From: Elusimicrobiaceae bacterium
Lineage (GTDB): Bacteria; Elusimicrobiota; Elusimicrobia; Elusimicrobiales; Elusimicrobiaceae
DNA length: 64,000 nucleotides
NCBI GenBank assembly: GCA_017520185.1
Contig: JAFXGO010000030.1
Span: 1 to 64,000, forward strand
Direction: 5' to 3'
In this document: positions 8,844 to 17,286 of the stretch, piece by piece
Layout: every line of letters starts with the position of its first letter
Numbering within the stretch: the stretch's first letter is position 1
Translations under genes and position numbers: made by a program
The notes under the pieces: generated by a model
The model's database searches: none
What the model was told of the DNA's origin: nothing
Seen by the model: only the letters and a program-made list of their open reading frames with translations

Positions 8844-9530
8844 ATGAACAATGCCCCAAAAATTTATAAAATGCGAGTAGTGTTTACTGTGTCCGGCACG
8901 TGGGATCATAAGCGTATTTTTGCAGCTTTACGCAATATGGTTTTGCGCAGCGGATTGCCTTTTGAACCGGCAAAAGTGAACAAAAATTGGCCCAGACTTG
9001 CCTATGGCCCTGCTTTAGGATATGGGCAGTTTAGTTTGGCAGAATATGCGGATTTATATTTTTCTTCCCCCGTCAAGGAAGAAGCCGCCTTATCCGCATT
9101 AACCAAGTCAGCGGCAGGGATTCGTGTTTTGCATGTAAAAAGAGTTCCGTATGCGTTGCCTTCGGTTAGTCAGTTGGCGGAAGTAATGCAATATGCGGTG
9201 GAGGGGGATTTTAGTCGCTATACTCCCGTTCATTCGCTCGAAGCGTTTTTTGGCGGAGAACATATATATTTAACCGCACAAGCTCCTAATTCTATGACGG
9301 TTGTGCAAGATTTAAAACCGTTTGTTTTATCGGTTAGGCAGGTGCGTGCGGACAGGTTGGAACTGCTTTTGCAACGGCATTTTGACAAAACGGCTAAGCC
9401 GGAACATCTTTTGGCGGCATGGCTGAATATGGTAGTGCCAACGGAAGCAGAATTTACAATAGAAGGTTTAAAATTTACCAGAGAAGAGTTGTACTGGCGT
9501 GACGGACAAGGAAATTTACACGTCATATAG
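8844..9530 (+). CDS. DUF2344 family protein
   Basis: A 228-residue protein matching the DUF2344 / TIGR03936 family, recognised from the RVVFTVSGTWDHKRIFAALRN start and the RLAYGPALGYGQFSLAEYADLYF segment. In many bacteria this domain is fused to, or encoded next to, a B12-binding radical SAM protein and the ribonuclease G gene. Here only the ribonuclease G partner is present, 14 bp downstream. Its biochemical role is not established. It may be cotranscribed with rodA, since the gap is 9 bp. Confidence 0.75.
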   Translation: MNNAPKIYKMRVVFTVSGTWDHKRIFAALRNMVLRSGLPFEPAKVNKNWPRLAYGPALGYGQFSLAEYADLYFSSPVKEEAALSALTKSAAGIRVLHVKRVPYALPSVSQLAEVMQYAVEGDFSRYTPVHSLEAFFGGEHIYLTAQAPNSMTVVQDLKPFVLSVRQVRADRLELLLQRHFDKTAKPEHLLAAWLNMVVPTEAEFTIEGLKFTREELYWRDGQGNLHVI

Positions 9531-9544
9531 CTAAGAGGATTTGT

Positions 9545-10999
9545 ATGAGCAATATTTTAGAAGAAGCGCCGAAGGTAGAGGTGATTGTAAATACCTCTTT
9601 TGAAGAAACGCGCATCGCTATTTTAGAAAATGACCGTATCAATGAACTGATGTGGGAACGCAGAGGTTCTTTGAATATTGTGGGAAATATTTACAAAGCA
9701 ACCGTAGAAAATGTGTTGCCGGGTATTTCCAGTGCTTTTGCCAATATCGGATATGAAAAAAATGCCTATTTGTATATTTCCGATATTTTAGGTGCAGACC
9801 GTAAAAATATTGAAAAAGTACTCAAAAAAGGCCAACAAATTATGGTGCAAGTGGTCAAAGATGCCATTGGTACCAAAGGTATGAAAGTGACGATGGACGT
9901 CACTTTGCCGGGTCGTTATTTGGTGTTAACTCCGCATCAAAGTTTTGTAGGAGTATCTAAGAACATCGAAGATAGCGAAGCCCGTCACAAACTTAATGAA
10001 GTTATGCAAGAATTGGCCGAAAAACATTTGAACGGAATGGGTTGTATCGTGCGCACAGAAGCCGAAGAAGCCACCAAAGAGGAATTGGAACGGGAAGTTA
10101 AATACTTGTACCGCCAATGGCAATCGATTTTAAAGAAGTTTGATAATTTGCCGTCTCCGGCTTTGTTGCACGAAGATATGGATGCCGTTTTGCAGGTGGC
10201 GCGTGACGTGCTGAGTGAAAACGCCAAAATTTATTTATTAGACAATAAATCTGATTATGAACGCGTGCGCGATTTCGTGAAGAAAAATTCTCCGGAGTTG
10301 GAAGACAGAGTACAACTTTATAAAGGGAAAACCCCTATTTTTGAGGCTTATGGAATTGAGCCGGAAATTGATAACTTGCGCAAGACTAAACTTCCGCTTC
10401 CTAACGGGGGCAGTATTATCATACAAGAAGCGGAGTCTTTGTGTGCTATTGACGTCAATACGGGCAAATTTACCGGAAATAAATCTCAAGAAGAAACCGT
10501 CACTCAAACCAATATTGAAGCGGCGCAAGAAATTGCACACCAATTACGTTTGCGCAATATCGGCGGGATTATCGTGATTGACTTTATTGATATGCGCAAA
10601 GCCTCCAGCCGTCACCGCGTGGTAGAAGCCTTAGCCAATGCCGTACATGGGGACCGTGCCAAAATCCGCATTTTACCGATTACCCGTTTGGGGCTAGTGG
10701 AAATGACCCGCGAAAGAAAACGCGAAAGTACGGGCAGTTTTATCAGTGAGGAATGTCCGCAGTGTCATGGTTCGGGACGGGTGCTTTCCGCGGAAAGTAT
10801 GCGTATTAAAATTCAGCGTGAAGTGTATGATTTGACCAATGGCCGACCCGGTGGTACTTTGCGCGTGGTTTTACATCCTGTTTTGGCAGAAGCCATTAAA
10901 CAAAAACAGGCCGATATTGAGGAAAATATTCATCGTTCCCTCAAAATACAGTCTGACCCGCAGTTGGCTTGGGAAGACTATAAAATTGTCTTAGAGTAG
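9545..10999 (+). CDS. rng: Ribonuclease G (RNase E/G family)
   Basis: A 484-residue endoribonuclease acting on rRNA precursors and mRNA. An S1 domain at about 40-125 includes NVLPGISSAFANIGYEKNAYLYISD. The DNase I-like catalytic region shows the two metal-binding Asp segments, AIDVNTGKFTG and VIDFIDM. The zinc-link motif CPQCHGSG lies near residue 405. It lacks the long C-terminal degradosome scaffold of RNase E, so RNase G is the better name. AGAGGA serves as ribosome binding site. Confidence 0.93.
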   Translation: MSNILEEAPKVEVIVNTSFEETRIAILENDRINELMWERRGSLNIVGNIYKATVENVLPGISSAFANIGYEKNAYLYISDILGADRKNIEKVLKKGQQIMVQVVKDAIGTKGMKVTMDVTLPGRYLVLTPHQSFVGVSKNIEDSEARHKLNEVMQELAEKHLNGMGCIVRTEAEEATKEELEREVKYLYRQWQSILKKFDNLPSPALLHEDMDAVLQVARDVLSENAKIYLLDNKSDYERVRDFVKKNSPELEDRVQLYKGKTPIFEAYGIEPEIDNLRKTKLPLPNGGSIIIQEAESLCAIDVNTGKFTGNKSQEETVTQTNIEAAQEIAHQLRLRNIGGIIVIDFIDMRKASSRHRVVEALANAVHGDRAKIRILPITRLGLVEMTRERKRESTGSFISEECPQCHGSGRVLSAESMRIKIQREVYDLTNGRPGGTLRVVLHPVLAEAIKQKQADIEENIHRSLKIQSDPQLAWEDYKIVLE

Positions 11000-11010
11000 T
11001 ATATTTGTCT

Positions 11011-11040
11011 CCGCGCAGAGAAAGATCTGCGCGGAATTTT
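11011..11040 (+). terminator. Hairpin between rng and the amidase gene
   Basis: An 8-bp GC-rich stem (CCGCGCAG with CTGCGCGG, loop AGAAAGAT) is followed by AATTTT and then directly by the amidase ATG at 11041. The GGA that could act as Shine-Dalgarno lies at the 3' end of the stem. The structure could therefore act as a weak terminator or mask the start. Confidence 0.6.
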
Positions 11041-12642
11041 ATGAAAAAAATCCTTTTATTTTTACTTTCGTTTTTTTTCTTGTCTGCTCCGGCTCTTTAT
11101 GCACAGGGGAAGACGGACGTGTCCGTGCTGGGTAAAAATAAAGGGGTTGTATCTTCTATTCAAGTCAATGGTAAAGTGTTGGTGGATGCCAGAGCAACTG
11201 CCAAAAAATTGGGTGGGAGTGTGGAAGTTTTTTCCGCTGCCAAACAAATTAAAATTGCTTTTCCGGGCATGTATGCCATTTTAAGTGCACCGCTTAAAGA
11301 GGCCATTGTTAACGGAAATACGGTTGCTTTAAAAACGGAAGTGGTGGCTTCCGGCGGTAAAATTTATGTTCCGGTTTCTTTCTTTACCCTTCCTCAAATA
11401 GAAAAAGCCTTAGATCGCCAAATTACTTTTGAAAACAATACACTTATTGTAGAGAAAAATTATAATTTGGCTTTTGTAAAGAAAGAGCAAAAAGATAAGT
11501 ACGACCGTTTGATTTTTGATCGTAAGGGGGATATTTCTTTTTCTTCTGAGCAGCCCAATAAACATACGGTGAAAGCTCTTTTCCCCAATACCGTTCTAAA
11601 ACGCAATATTACACAAAGAGTAAAAGACGATTTTGTGCGTTCTTTCTCTTTGATTCAGCGCGGAAAAGATGTGGAACTTAAAGTTATTTTAGCCAAACAA
11701 GGTAAGCAGTGGGCTTTGCAAGAGGAAGGGGGAAAACTTGTTCTGTCTGTAGCGGCCCAAGCCTTGCCTGCAGAGGCACCTGTGATATCAGCCGTTTCGG
11801 AAGAAGCGGAAGAACTAGATTTAGAGGAACCGCAGTTGGTCCCTTCTGTGATAGCAGAGGCCAAGGAGTCACCTGCCGAGCCGAAGATGGTGTTAAAACC
11901 TGCTCCTGTACCGGTTATGACGGATGCTTCTCCTATTTTGAAAGGACCGCGTAAAATGCGGATTATGATAGATCCCGGACATGGCGGAAAAGATCCCGGT
12001 GCCGTTCGCCGAAAAAGCCTGAAAGAAAAAGATATCAATTTGACAGTAGCAAAGCACTTATACGACTATTTGAAAAAACAAGGCTTTGAAGTTAAAATGA
12101 CCCGCGACAATGATTCTTTTGTCACATTAGCAGGCCGTAGCAAAATGGCTAACGAGTTTAAGGCAGATTTGTTTGTTTCCATTCATACCAATGCCGCCAA
12201 ACGTACGGCTGCGCATGGGTTTGAGGTTTATTTCCGATCTGACAAAGCTACCGATAAAGAAGCCGCCGAAGTAGCCTCTTTTGAAAACGAAGCCTTACAA
12301 TACGAGGAAACACATTATAATTTTGTGGATATGTTGTTGCAATCTTTGGCCAAAAACGAATATATGAATGAAAGTTCTAAAGCGGCAGGGCACGTGCGTA
12401 ATTATGTATATAAAGAGCCGGGAATCGGTATTGCTGTGAGTCAAAACAATTCTATTCGCCAAGCAAATTTCTATGTATTAAAGGGTGTACAATCTCCGGC
12501 TATTTTGGTGGAAATGGGTTATATCAGCAGTCCGAAGGACATTCTTCGTTTAAACAATAAATCAGCACAAAAGAAAATAGCTGTTGGCATCGGAAAAGGC
12601 ATTTTATCTTATGCTAAAGCAGAAAATTGGATAAAGAAATAG
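11041..12642 (+). CDS. N-acetylmuramoyl-L-alanine amidase (AmiC type)
   Basis: A secreted peptidoglycan amidase of 533 residues. The ATG at 11041 gives a clear signal peptide (MKKILLFLLSFFFLSAPALYAQ); an in-frame upstream start at 11005 would put basic residues and the hairpin inside the gene. A copper-amine-oxidase-N-like domain spans about 30-140 (VNGKVLVDARATAKKLGG). An AMIN-like region spans about 160-240, followed by a Pro/Glu-rich linker. The Amidase_3 domain covers about 305-530, with zinc ligands in MIDPGHGGKDPGA, the metal-binding VSIHTNA and the catalytic Glu in ILVEMGYISSP. Probably acts in septal or lateral wall hydrolysis. Confidence 0.9.
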   Translation: MKKILLFLLSFFFLSAPALYAQGKTDVSVLGKNKGVVSSIQVNGKVLVDARATAKKLGGSVEVFSAAKQIKIAFPGMYAILSAPLKEAIVNGNTVALKTEVVASGGKIYVPVSFFTLPQIEKALDRQITFENNTLIVEKNYNLAFVKKEQKDKYDRLIFDRKGDISFSSEQPNKHTVKALFPNTVLKRNITQRVKDDFVRSFSLIQRGKDVELKVILAKQGKQWALQEEGGKLVLSVAAQALPAEAPVISAVSEEAEELDLEEPQLVPSVIAEAKESPAEPKMVLKPAPVPVMTDASPILKGPRKMRIMIDPGHGGKDPGAVRRKSLKEKDINLTVAKHLYDYLKKQGFEVKMTRDNDSFVTLAGRSKMANEFKADLFVSIHTNAAKRTAAHGFEVYFRSDKATDKEAAEVASFENEALQYEETHYNFVDMLLQSLAKNEYMNESSKAAGHVRNYVYKEPGIGIAVSQNNSIRQANFYVLKGVQSPAILVEMGYISSPKDILRLNNKSAQKKIAVGIGKGILSYAKAENWIKK

Positions 12643-12654
12643 TAGATTTAAATA

Positions 12655-12685
12655 AAAAAGCCGAGTCGTAAGACTCGGCTTTTTG
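12655..12685 (+). terminator. Bidirectional terminator
   Basis: AAAAAGCCGAGTC pairs with GACTCGGCTTTTT around a GTAA loop. It separates the amidase gene from the convergent repeat-protein gene and has T-tracts on both strands. Confidence 0.9.
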
Positions 12686-12694
12686 TTTGCTTTT

Positions 12695-13189
12695 TTATTT
12701 TATAAGAGAGGCTAAAATTTTTTCTATTTCTTTTTCTGCTTTATCTTTTGCTTCTGCTTTTTTTTCTTGTTCCGGCTGTTTGTCATCGGCTGGATAACCC
12801 TCTTGAGGGTAGCCTTCTTGAGGATATCCCGCTATCTGTTGAGGATAACCCTGCTCAGGAGTGTTTGCTTGTTGAGAGGGTTGCTCTTGTGTGCGATCTT
12901 CGCCCTGCCATTCTTGAGATAACTTTTGGGCCGGCGCCGGAGTTGGAGAGCCGGGGCAGACTGTAAATCTGTTGGCTTTATTTTCTGCTCCTTGTACTGC
13001 AGTTTTAGCAGGGCAAGTTTCTGCTTCAGTGCCGGCAGGCCAAGTATCCTGTGCAGAAGGCCAAGTGGAAGCGGTGTTTTCCGCAGGCCAAGTTTCTGTT
13101 TTTGTGTTAGCTGGCCATGTTTGGCTTTGAGCAGCATAAACAGTAGTGCCTAAACCGATCATTAATAAAAATATCCAAAATTTTTTCAT
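12695..13189 (-). CDS. Secreted Trp-Pro repeat protein, unknown function
   Basis: A 164-residue protein with a signal peptide ending at about residue 20 (VYAAQ). Five short repeats follow at residues 24, 33, 42, 49 and 58: TWPAN, TWPAE, TWPSA, TWPAG and TCPAK, with a period of mostly nine residues; the last has Cys in place of Trp. A Pro/Gln-rich zone contains GYPQ repeats near residues 115-135. The end is a charged Lys/Glu/Ala helix. I do not recognise a family. The second Cys near residue 79 could pair with Cys59. AGGATT precedes the ATG. Convergent with the amidase, divergent from the chromate transporter genes. Confidence 0.7.
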   Translation of the reverse strand: MKKFWIFLLMIGLGTTVYAAQSQTWPANTKTETWPAENTASTWPSAQDTWPAGTEAETCPAKTAVQGAENKANRFTVCPGSPTPAPAQKLSQEWQGEDRTQEQPSQQANTPEQGYPQQIAGYPQEGYPQEGYPADDKQPEQEKKAEAKDKAEKEIEKILASLIK

Positions 13190-13278
13190 AAGAAATCCTC
13201 ATCAAAATACAAAAGGTATCTTTATAGTATAACATAAAACGAAGCAAAAACAAGACCCTAAAATAGTAAAATACAGAT

Positions 13279-13815
13279 ATGAAATTTTATTGGGAACTTT
13301 TTTTTATTTTTTTTAAAATCGGCGCTTTTACTTTGGGCGGCGGATATGCCATGTTGCCTTTGATGGAGGCCGAATTGGTGAGCAAACATAAGTGGATCAG
13401 TAGAAAAGAATTTTTGGATATAACGGCTATGTCCCAATCAGCACCCGGTATTTTGGCGGTCAATATGGCTATTTTGTCCGGATACAAACTGCGCTCTTAT
13501 TCGGGGGCAGCAGTCTGTGCATTGGGCGCGGTGCTGCCTTCTTTTGTCATTATTTTAATAATTGCTCTATTTTTTAAAAATTTTAGGCAAAACTTATGGG
13601 TAGAGCGTATTTTTGCCGGTATCCGTCCCGCGGTGGTGGCTTTGATTGCTGTGCCGGTATTTCGCTTAAGCCGTTCTGCCGGTATCACTTGGAAAAGTCT
13701 CTGGTGGCCTGTATTGTGCGCTTTGATGGTATGGCTGGGCAAAGTATCCCCTGTTTATGTGGTATTAGTAGCGGCAATAGGGGGATATGTTTTTTGTCGT
13801 GGGGGGAAGAAATGA
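13279..13815 (+). CDS. Chromate transporter, first half-size subunit
   Basis: A 178-residue membrane protein of the CHR family (short-chain form). Diagnostic are FKIGAFTLGGGYAMLPLMEAEL, the AMSQSAPGILAVNMA motif and VLPSFVI. Short CHR proteins are usually encoded as adjacent pairs that work together, and the second one overlaps this stop codon. The physiological substrate is uncertain; chromate export is the family label. There is no Shine-Dalgarno. A TAAAAT box ends six bases before the ATG, so the mRNA may be leaderless. Confidence 0.85.
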   Translation: MKFYWELFFIFFKIGAFTLGGGYAMLPLMEAELVSKHKWISRKEFLDITAMSQSAPGILAVNMAILSGYKLRSYSGAAVCALGAVLPSFVIILIIALFFKNFRQNLWVERIFAGIRPAVVALIAVPVFRLSRSAGITWKSLWWPVLCALMVWLGKVSPVYVVLVAAIGGYVFCRGGKK

Positions 13816-14336
13816 TTTATTGGCAAATTTTTAAGACTTTCTTTAAAATCGGCCTATTTAATTTTGGCGGCGGATACCCCATGATTTCTTTTATTCAAAA
13901 TGAAGTAGTGTTGAAATATGGTTGGCTTTCCAATGGCGAATTTACCGATATTGTGGCCGTAAGCCAAATGACTCCGGGTCCGGTAGGAATTAATATGGCT
14001 ACTTACACCGGATATGCCGCCACTGATACCGTGTGGGGTGCTTTTTTAGCCACATTTGCCGTATGTCTTCCTTCTTTTATTGTCATGATTTTAGTGGCTC
14101 GCTATTTTTTGAAATATCAGGATAAACCTGCCGTACAGGCCGTATTTAAAGGGCTTCGTCCTGCTATTATAGGGTTAATTGCTGCTGCTGCCTTAGTCTT
14201 ATGCGACGGGCAAAATTTTATAGATAACAAAAGTTATCTGATTTTTATTATTTCTTTTCGTCTGCTTCTGCGTTTTAAACTGCACCCGATAGGGCTGATT
14301 TGTTTGGCCGGCATAACGGGAATCATATTTTATTAA
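13812..14336 (+). CDS. Chromate transporter, second half-size subunit
   Basis: A 174-residue CHR protein, paralogous to its upstream neighbour: FKIGLFNFGGGYPMISFIQNE, AVSQMTPGPVGINMATYTGY and LPSFIVM align with the first copy. The ATG at 13812 overlaps the upstream TGA (ATGA), supporting coupling and a heteromeric transporter. A longer reading frame extends upstream inside the first gene and is rejected because that region is coding in another frame. The end is hydrophobic (GITGIIFY). Confidence 0.85.
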   Translation: MIYWQIFKTFFKIGLFNFGGGYPMISFIQNEVVLKYGWLSNGEFTDIVAVSQMTPGPVGINMATYTGYAATDTVWGAFLATFAVCLPSFIVMILVARYFLKYQDKPAVQAVFKGLRPAIIGLIAAAALVLCDGQNFIDNKSYLIFIISFRLLLRFKLHPIGLICLAGITGIIFY

Positions 14337-14373
14337 TCCTCAAAATATATTGTGAAATTTTTGTCGTCGTGTA

Positions 14374-14428
14374 AAAAGTTAGGCAAACCTAAAAATATTT
14401 GTTAGTTTGGCCTAACTTTTGGTATAAT
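14374..14428 (+). promoter_or_regulatory. Palindromic operator-like site overlapping a promoter
   Basis: AAAAGTTAGGCAAAC (14374-14388) is repeated inverted as GTTTGGCCTAACTTTT (14405-14420) with one extra G. The right arm ends against TGGTATAAT (14420-14428), an extended -10. The inverted repeat therefore covers the -35 region of the next gene. It could bind a repressor, or act as terminator of the chromate genes. Confidence 0.55.
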
Positions 14429-14450
14429 ATGTAATTAAAAGGAGAAAAAG

Positions 14451-14942
14451 ATGAAAAGAATTTACATGAATATATTGTTGGGTTTTATTGTCATTACAAC
14501 CCCTGCTTATTTGACGGCAAACGAAAACCAAACCCCCTTGTTAACTAAAGTTTATGCTCAAGTGGAGCGCGCTTCTGCTCAAGCGGCTCAAGAAAAACGA
14601 AAGGAAGATGAAAGAAAGAATGGATATGTTTCTGTTGTGTGGTCTGTGCAAAAAGCCAAACAATATCGCATCAGACGTTTTGGAGGTTTAGGCGGAGGCA
14701 AGATGAAACTCGGTTGGGGGGCTGCTAGGCAAGAAAAACGAAGATGTTTGGGGGAGATTATAGAAAACAGAGGGGTAGTGGTAGAAAAAGACTGCATTTT
14801 GCCGGAGAATTATCAAGATAAAAGTTTTTCGTTGATTTCGGCTCAAGTGCAACACAAAGAAACCGGAAAAATTGTACGTTTAGGGAAGTTGAAGCGTCAT
14901 GCAAACAAGCAAAATCTAAGAGTTTTTTTGTTTGAAAACTAA
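14451..14942 (+). CDS. Small secreted protein, unknown function
   Basis: A 163-residue protein with an N-terminal signal-like helix (ILLGFIVITTPAYLTAN). The mature part is highly basic, with a Gln/Ala/Glu/Lys helix at about 35-60, a Gly-rich turn FGGLGGGKMKLGWG near 80-95 and two Cys near residues 102 and 118. I recognise no family. AAGGAG gives a good ribosome binding site. Its promoter overlaps the palindrome upstream, so expression is probably regulated. It stands alone between that site and a terminator. Confidence 0.6.
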   Translation: MKRIYMNILLGFIVITTPAYLTANENQTPLLTKVYAQVERASAQAAQEKRKEDERKNGYVSVVWSVQKAKQYRIRRFGGLGGGKMKLGWGAARQEKRRCLGEIIENRGVVVEKDCILPENYQDKSFSLISAQVQHKETGKIVRLGKLKRHANKQNLRVFLFEN

Positions 14943-15010
14943 AGAAAATTTGTCATGGAGTAGAGGCGTTGGCGCGTTGGCGCATGGGATCTGCGCCTCT
15001 CCTAAGAATA

Positions 15011-15045
15011 TGCCGCACTCTTTTCAGGGGGGTGCGGCATTTTTA
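15011..15045 (+). terminator. Terminator between convergent genes
   Basis: TGCCGCAC pairs with GTGCGGCA across a 13-base loop and is followed by TTTTTATT. A second, T-less stem (AGAGGCG with CGCCTCT, 14962-15000) lies just before it. Confidence 0.75.
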
Positions 15046-15666
15046 TTCTGCCGGTTTTTCTTCCTGCGCAATGTATTTTAAATCCAAATTGGCAAATATA
15101 GCCCCACGATTGTCATTAAGCCACTTGCGGCTATTTTTATATTCGGGGCAGAATTGAGCCACCAACTGCCAATATTCCGTACCGTGATTCATGTGTACTA
15201 AGTGGGAAAGTTCGTGTATGATTAGATAATCTCTAATAGCCTCAGGCATCTTAATAATGCGGTAAGTATAATTGATGTTTTTTTTGGCAGAGCAACTGGC
15301 CCAAAGCGTTTGTTGGTCTTTTACGACAATATTATTATATTCAACACCCATTTTTTGGGCCCACTGAGCCGTTTTGGCACGCAATACTTCGGCTGCTTTC
15401 TCTTTTAGCCATTTTTCCGCCATAGCATTGACGTCTGTTTGCGGATTCTGGATATAAATATCAAACGAATCCCCGGCGAAATCAACCCCTTCTTCTTGGT
15501 CGGGAGTTAAGTGAATGCGAACCGGCAATAAACGGCCTTGATACAGGATTTTACCGGATTCGGTTTCCGCATTGTCAGACGTAGTGCCAAAAACTTCCGG
15601 CAAGTCTTTTTTTAGCCGTTCAATAAATAATTTTACATCACTGATAACGCTTTGAGTATCGCTCAT
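15043..15666 (-). CDS. YgjP-like zinc metallopeptidase (DUF45)
   Basis: A 207-residue cytosolic protein with the YgjP/DUF45 signature: QTLWASCSAKKNINYTYRI, then IIHELSHLVHMNHGTEYW, which supplies the HExxH zinc motif and the third ligand His. Its cellular substrate is unknown; the family is usually annotated as a predicted metal-dependent hydrolase. The start has no Shine-Dalgarno, but TTGCTATAAT on this strand ends six bases before the ATG, consistent with leaderless transcription. It is divergent from gcvT. Confidence 0.85.
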   Translation of the reverse strand: MSDTQSVISDVKLFIERLKKDLPEVFGTTSDNAETESGKILYQGRLLPVRIHLTPDQEEGVDFAGDSFDIYIQNPQTDVNAMAEKWLKEKAAEVLRAKTAQWAQKMGVEYNNIVVKDQQTLWASCSAKKNINYTYRIIKMPEAIRDYLIIHELSHLVHMNHGTEYWQLVAQFCPEYKNSRKWLNDNRGAIFANLDLKYIAQEEKPAE

Positions 15667-15672
15667 ATTTTT

Positions 15673-15739
15673 ATTATAGCAATTTCATTTTTCGGACGGA
15701 AAAACAATCTTGTAGTTTTGAAGGGAATATTTATACAAT
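15673..15739. promoter_or_regulatory. Divergent promoters of the ygjP-like gene and gcvT
   Basis: On the minus strand an extended -10, TTGCTATAAT, has its TATAAT at 15678-15673. On the plus strand, TTGTAG (15710-15715) and TACAAT (15734-15739) with an 18-bp spacer serve gcvT. Between them lies TTTTTCGGACGGAAAAA (15688-15704), a near-palindrome also found before two pilin genes. Confidence 0.6.
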
Positions 15740-15763
15740 AATCCTATATCAGGAGGCCATGTT

Positions 15764-16843
15764 GTGACTTTAGATACCCTCAAGAAAACGCCCTTGTGGC
15801 AGGCTTGCGAAAAAGCAGGCGGAAAGATGGTGGATTTCCACGGGTGGTACTTGCCCGTGCAGTTTAACAGTATTATTGCCGAGCATAAAGCCGTACGTGA
15901 AAAAGCGGGAATGTTTGACGTGTCTCACATGGGGCAAGTATTTGTAGAAGGCCCTGATGCTTGGGCTTTTTTGCAATACATCGGCACCAATAATATCAAA
16001 AATACTCCTCCTTGCGGCACTTATTTTCATATTACCAATGAACAAGGTTGTATTATTGATGATGCTATTTCGTTTTGTTTAACGTCCGAAAAATTTTTAG
16101 TGGTAGTCAATGCCGCTTGTATTGATACGGATGTGGCTTGGTTTGAAAAACATGCCGCTAAATTTAATGTTAAAATCACCAATGACAGTGCCCGTTGGGG
16201 TATGATAGCCTTACAAGGTCCTGAAGCGGTTTGCCATGCGGAAAAGTTAATTGCCGGTGTGGAGGCTATGCCGCGTTTTACCATTAAAGAGGTGGAACTT
16301 TTCGGTGCAAACGGCTACGTGACGCGTACCGGCTATACCGGAGAAGACGGTGTAGAAATAATGTTGCCGCAGGACCATATTGTAAAAGTGTGGGATTGTT
16401 TGCTTCAAGACGGGGTCCTTCCCTGCGGATTGGGTGCCAGAGACGTGTTGCGTTTGGAAGCGGGCTACTTGTTAAACGGGGTGGATGCTGAAGGCACTCA
16501 AACCTCTTATGAGGCAGGTTGTGGCTGGGTGGTAAAACTCAGTAAAGAAAATTTTGTAGGAAAAGCCGCTTTAGAAGCGCAAAAAGCCGCCGGCTTATCT
16601 AAACGTCTGACGGGTTTTGTGCTGACGGGGGCCGGTGTCCCCAGAGGCGGTTGTAAGATTTGGCAAAATGGAGCAGAAATCGGTTATTTAACCAGCGGTA
16701 CGTACTCTCCGCTTTTTAAAGGAATCGCAGTAGGCTATGCTCCGGCAGATTTAGCCGAAGGAGCCGAAGTAGAGATAGAAGTGCATGGGCGGAAAATTCC
16801 GGCCAAGAAAGTGAAAACACCGTTTTATAAAAATCGGGTATAA
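15764..16843 (+). CDS. gcvT: Glycine cleavage system T-protein (aminomethyltransferase)
   Basis: A 359-residue tetrahydrofolate-dependent enzyme that takes the aminomethyl group from lipoyl-GcvH and releases ammonia and methylene-THF. Signatures: [13 protein letters not shown] near residue 23, [12 protein letters not shown] near 47, [10 protein letters not shown] near 188 and [18 protein letters not shown] near 221. The start is GTG at 15764, seven bases after AGGAGG; the nearby ATG at 15759 meets a stop at once. First gene of the gcv cluster. No glycine riboswitch is visible, because the leader is only about 20 nt. Confidence 0.95.
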   Translation: MTLDTLKKTPLWQACEKAGGKMVDFHGWYLPVQFNSIIAEHKAVREKAGMFDVSHMGQVFVEGPDAWAFLQYIGTNNIKNTPPCGTYFHITNEQGCIIDDAISFCLTSEKFLVVVNAACIDTDVAWFEKHAAKFNVKITNDSARWGMIALQGPEAVCHAEKLIAGVEAMPRFTIKEVELFGANGYVTRTGYTGEDGVEIMLPQDHIVKVWDCLLQDGVLPCGLGARDVLRLEAGYLLNGVDAEGTQTSYEAGCGWVVKLSKENFVGKAALEAQKAAGLSKRLTGFVLTGAGVPRGGCKIWQNGAEIGYLTSGTYSPLFKGIAVGYAPADLAEGAEVEIEVHGRKIPAKKVKTPFYKNRV

Positions 16844-16860
16844 AAATTAAGGAGAATCTT

Positions 16861-17235
16861 ATGCATACAGCAGAAAACAGTAAATATTCTAAAACCCATG
16901 AATGGGCTTATTTGGAAGGGGACGTTGCTACCGTAGGTATTAGCGAACATGCCCAACAAGAAATTGGAGATATTGTTTTTGTGGACTTGCCCAAAGTAGG
17001 CCAACAAGTGACGGCCGGACAGAATTGTTGTGTTATTGAGTCCGTTAAGTCCGCCTCTGAAATTTATGCACCGATGAGCGGTGAAATTGTGCAAGTCAAT
17101 GAAGCCTTAAACACAGATCCTGCTTTGGTCAACCGTTCTGCTCATACGGACGGCTGGCTCTTTAAAATCAAAGTCTCCGCTCCGGCAGAGTATGATGCTT
17201 TGTTAGACTTAAAATCCTATCAAGAAACGCTTTAA
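16861..17235 (+). CDS. gcvH: Glycine cleavage system H-protein
   Basis: A 124-residue lipoyl carrier shuttling the aminomethyl group among P, T and L proteins. The lipoylated lysine is Lys63 in [10 protein letters not shown]. Other marks are [11 protein letters not shown] near the start and [13 protein letters not shown] after the swinging-arm hairpin. AAGGAG provides the ribosome binding site, 17 bp after gcvT. A terminator follows before gcvPA. No L-protein gene occurs in the window. Confidence 0.96.
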   Translation: MHTAENSKYSKTHEWAYLEGDVATVGISEHAQQEIGDIVFVDLPKVGQQVTAGQNCCVIESVKSASEIYAPMSGEIVQVNEALNTDPALVNRSAHTDGWLFKIKVSAPAEYDALLDLKSYQETL

Positions 17236-17249
17236 TGTGTTTTTATTTT

Positions 17250-17276
17250 CCCCCGTCTGATCGGCGGGGGTTTTTT
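17250..17276 (+). terminator. Terminator or attenuator between gcvH and gcvPA
   Basis: CCCCCG pairs with CGGGGG around a nine-base loop, followed by six T residues. It ends only 10 bp before the gcvPA start, so it probably sets the ratio of downstream genes rather than closing the operon. Confidence 0.75.
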
Positions 17277-17286
17277 AGAGGTGCTT

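Noticed and set aside
11005-11040. Upstream start of the amidase gene at 11005
   Set aside because: It would place a GC-rich hairpin within the coding region and bury the signal peptide behind 12 basic residues.
13596-13811. Longer form of the second chromate transporter gene
   Set aside because: The extension lies in another frame over the first subunit gene, has no ribosome binding site, and the ATGA overlap start fits the family length.
15740-15763. Glycine riboswitch before gcvT
   Set aside because: The predicted leader is only about 20 nt, far too short for the aptamer.
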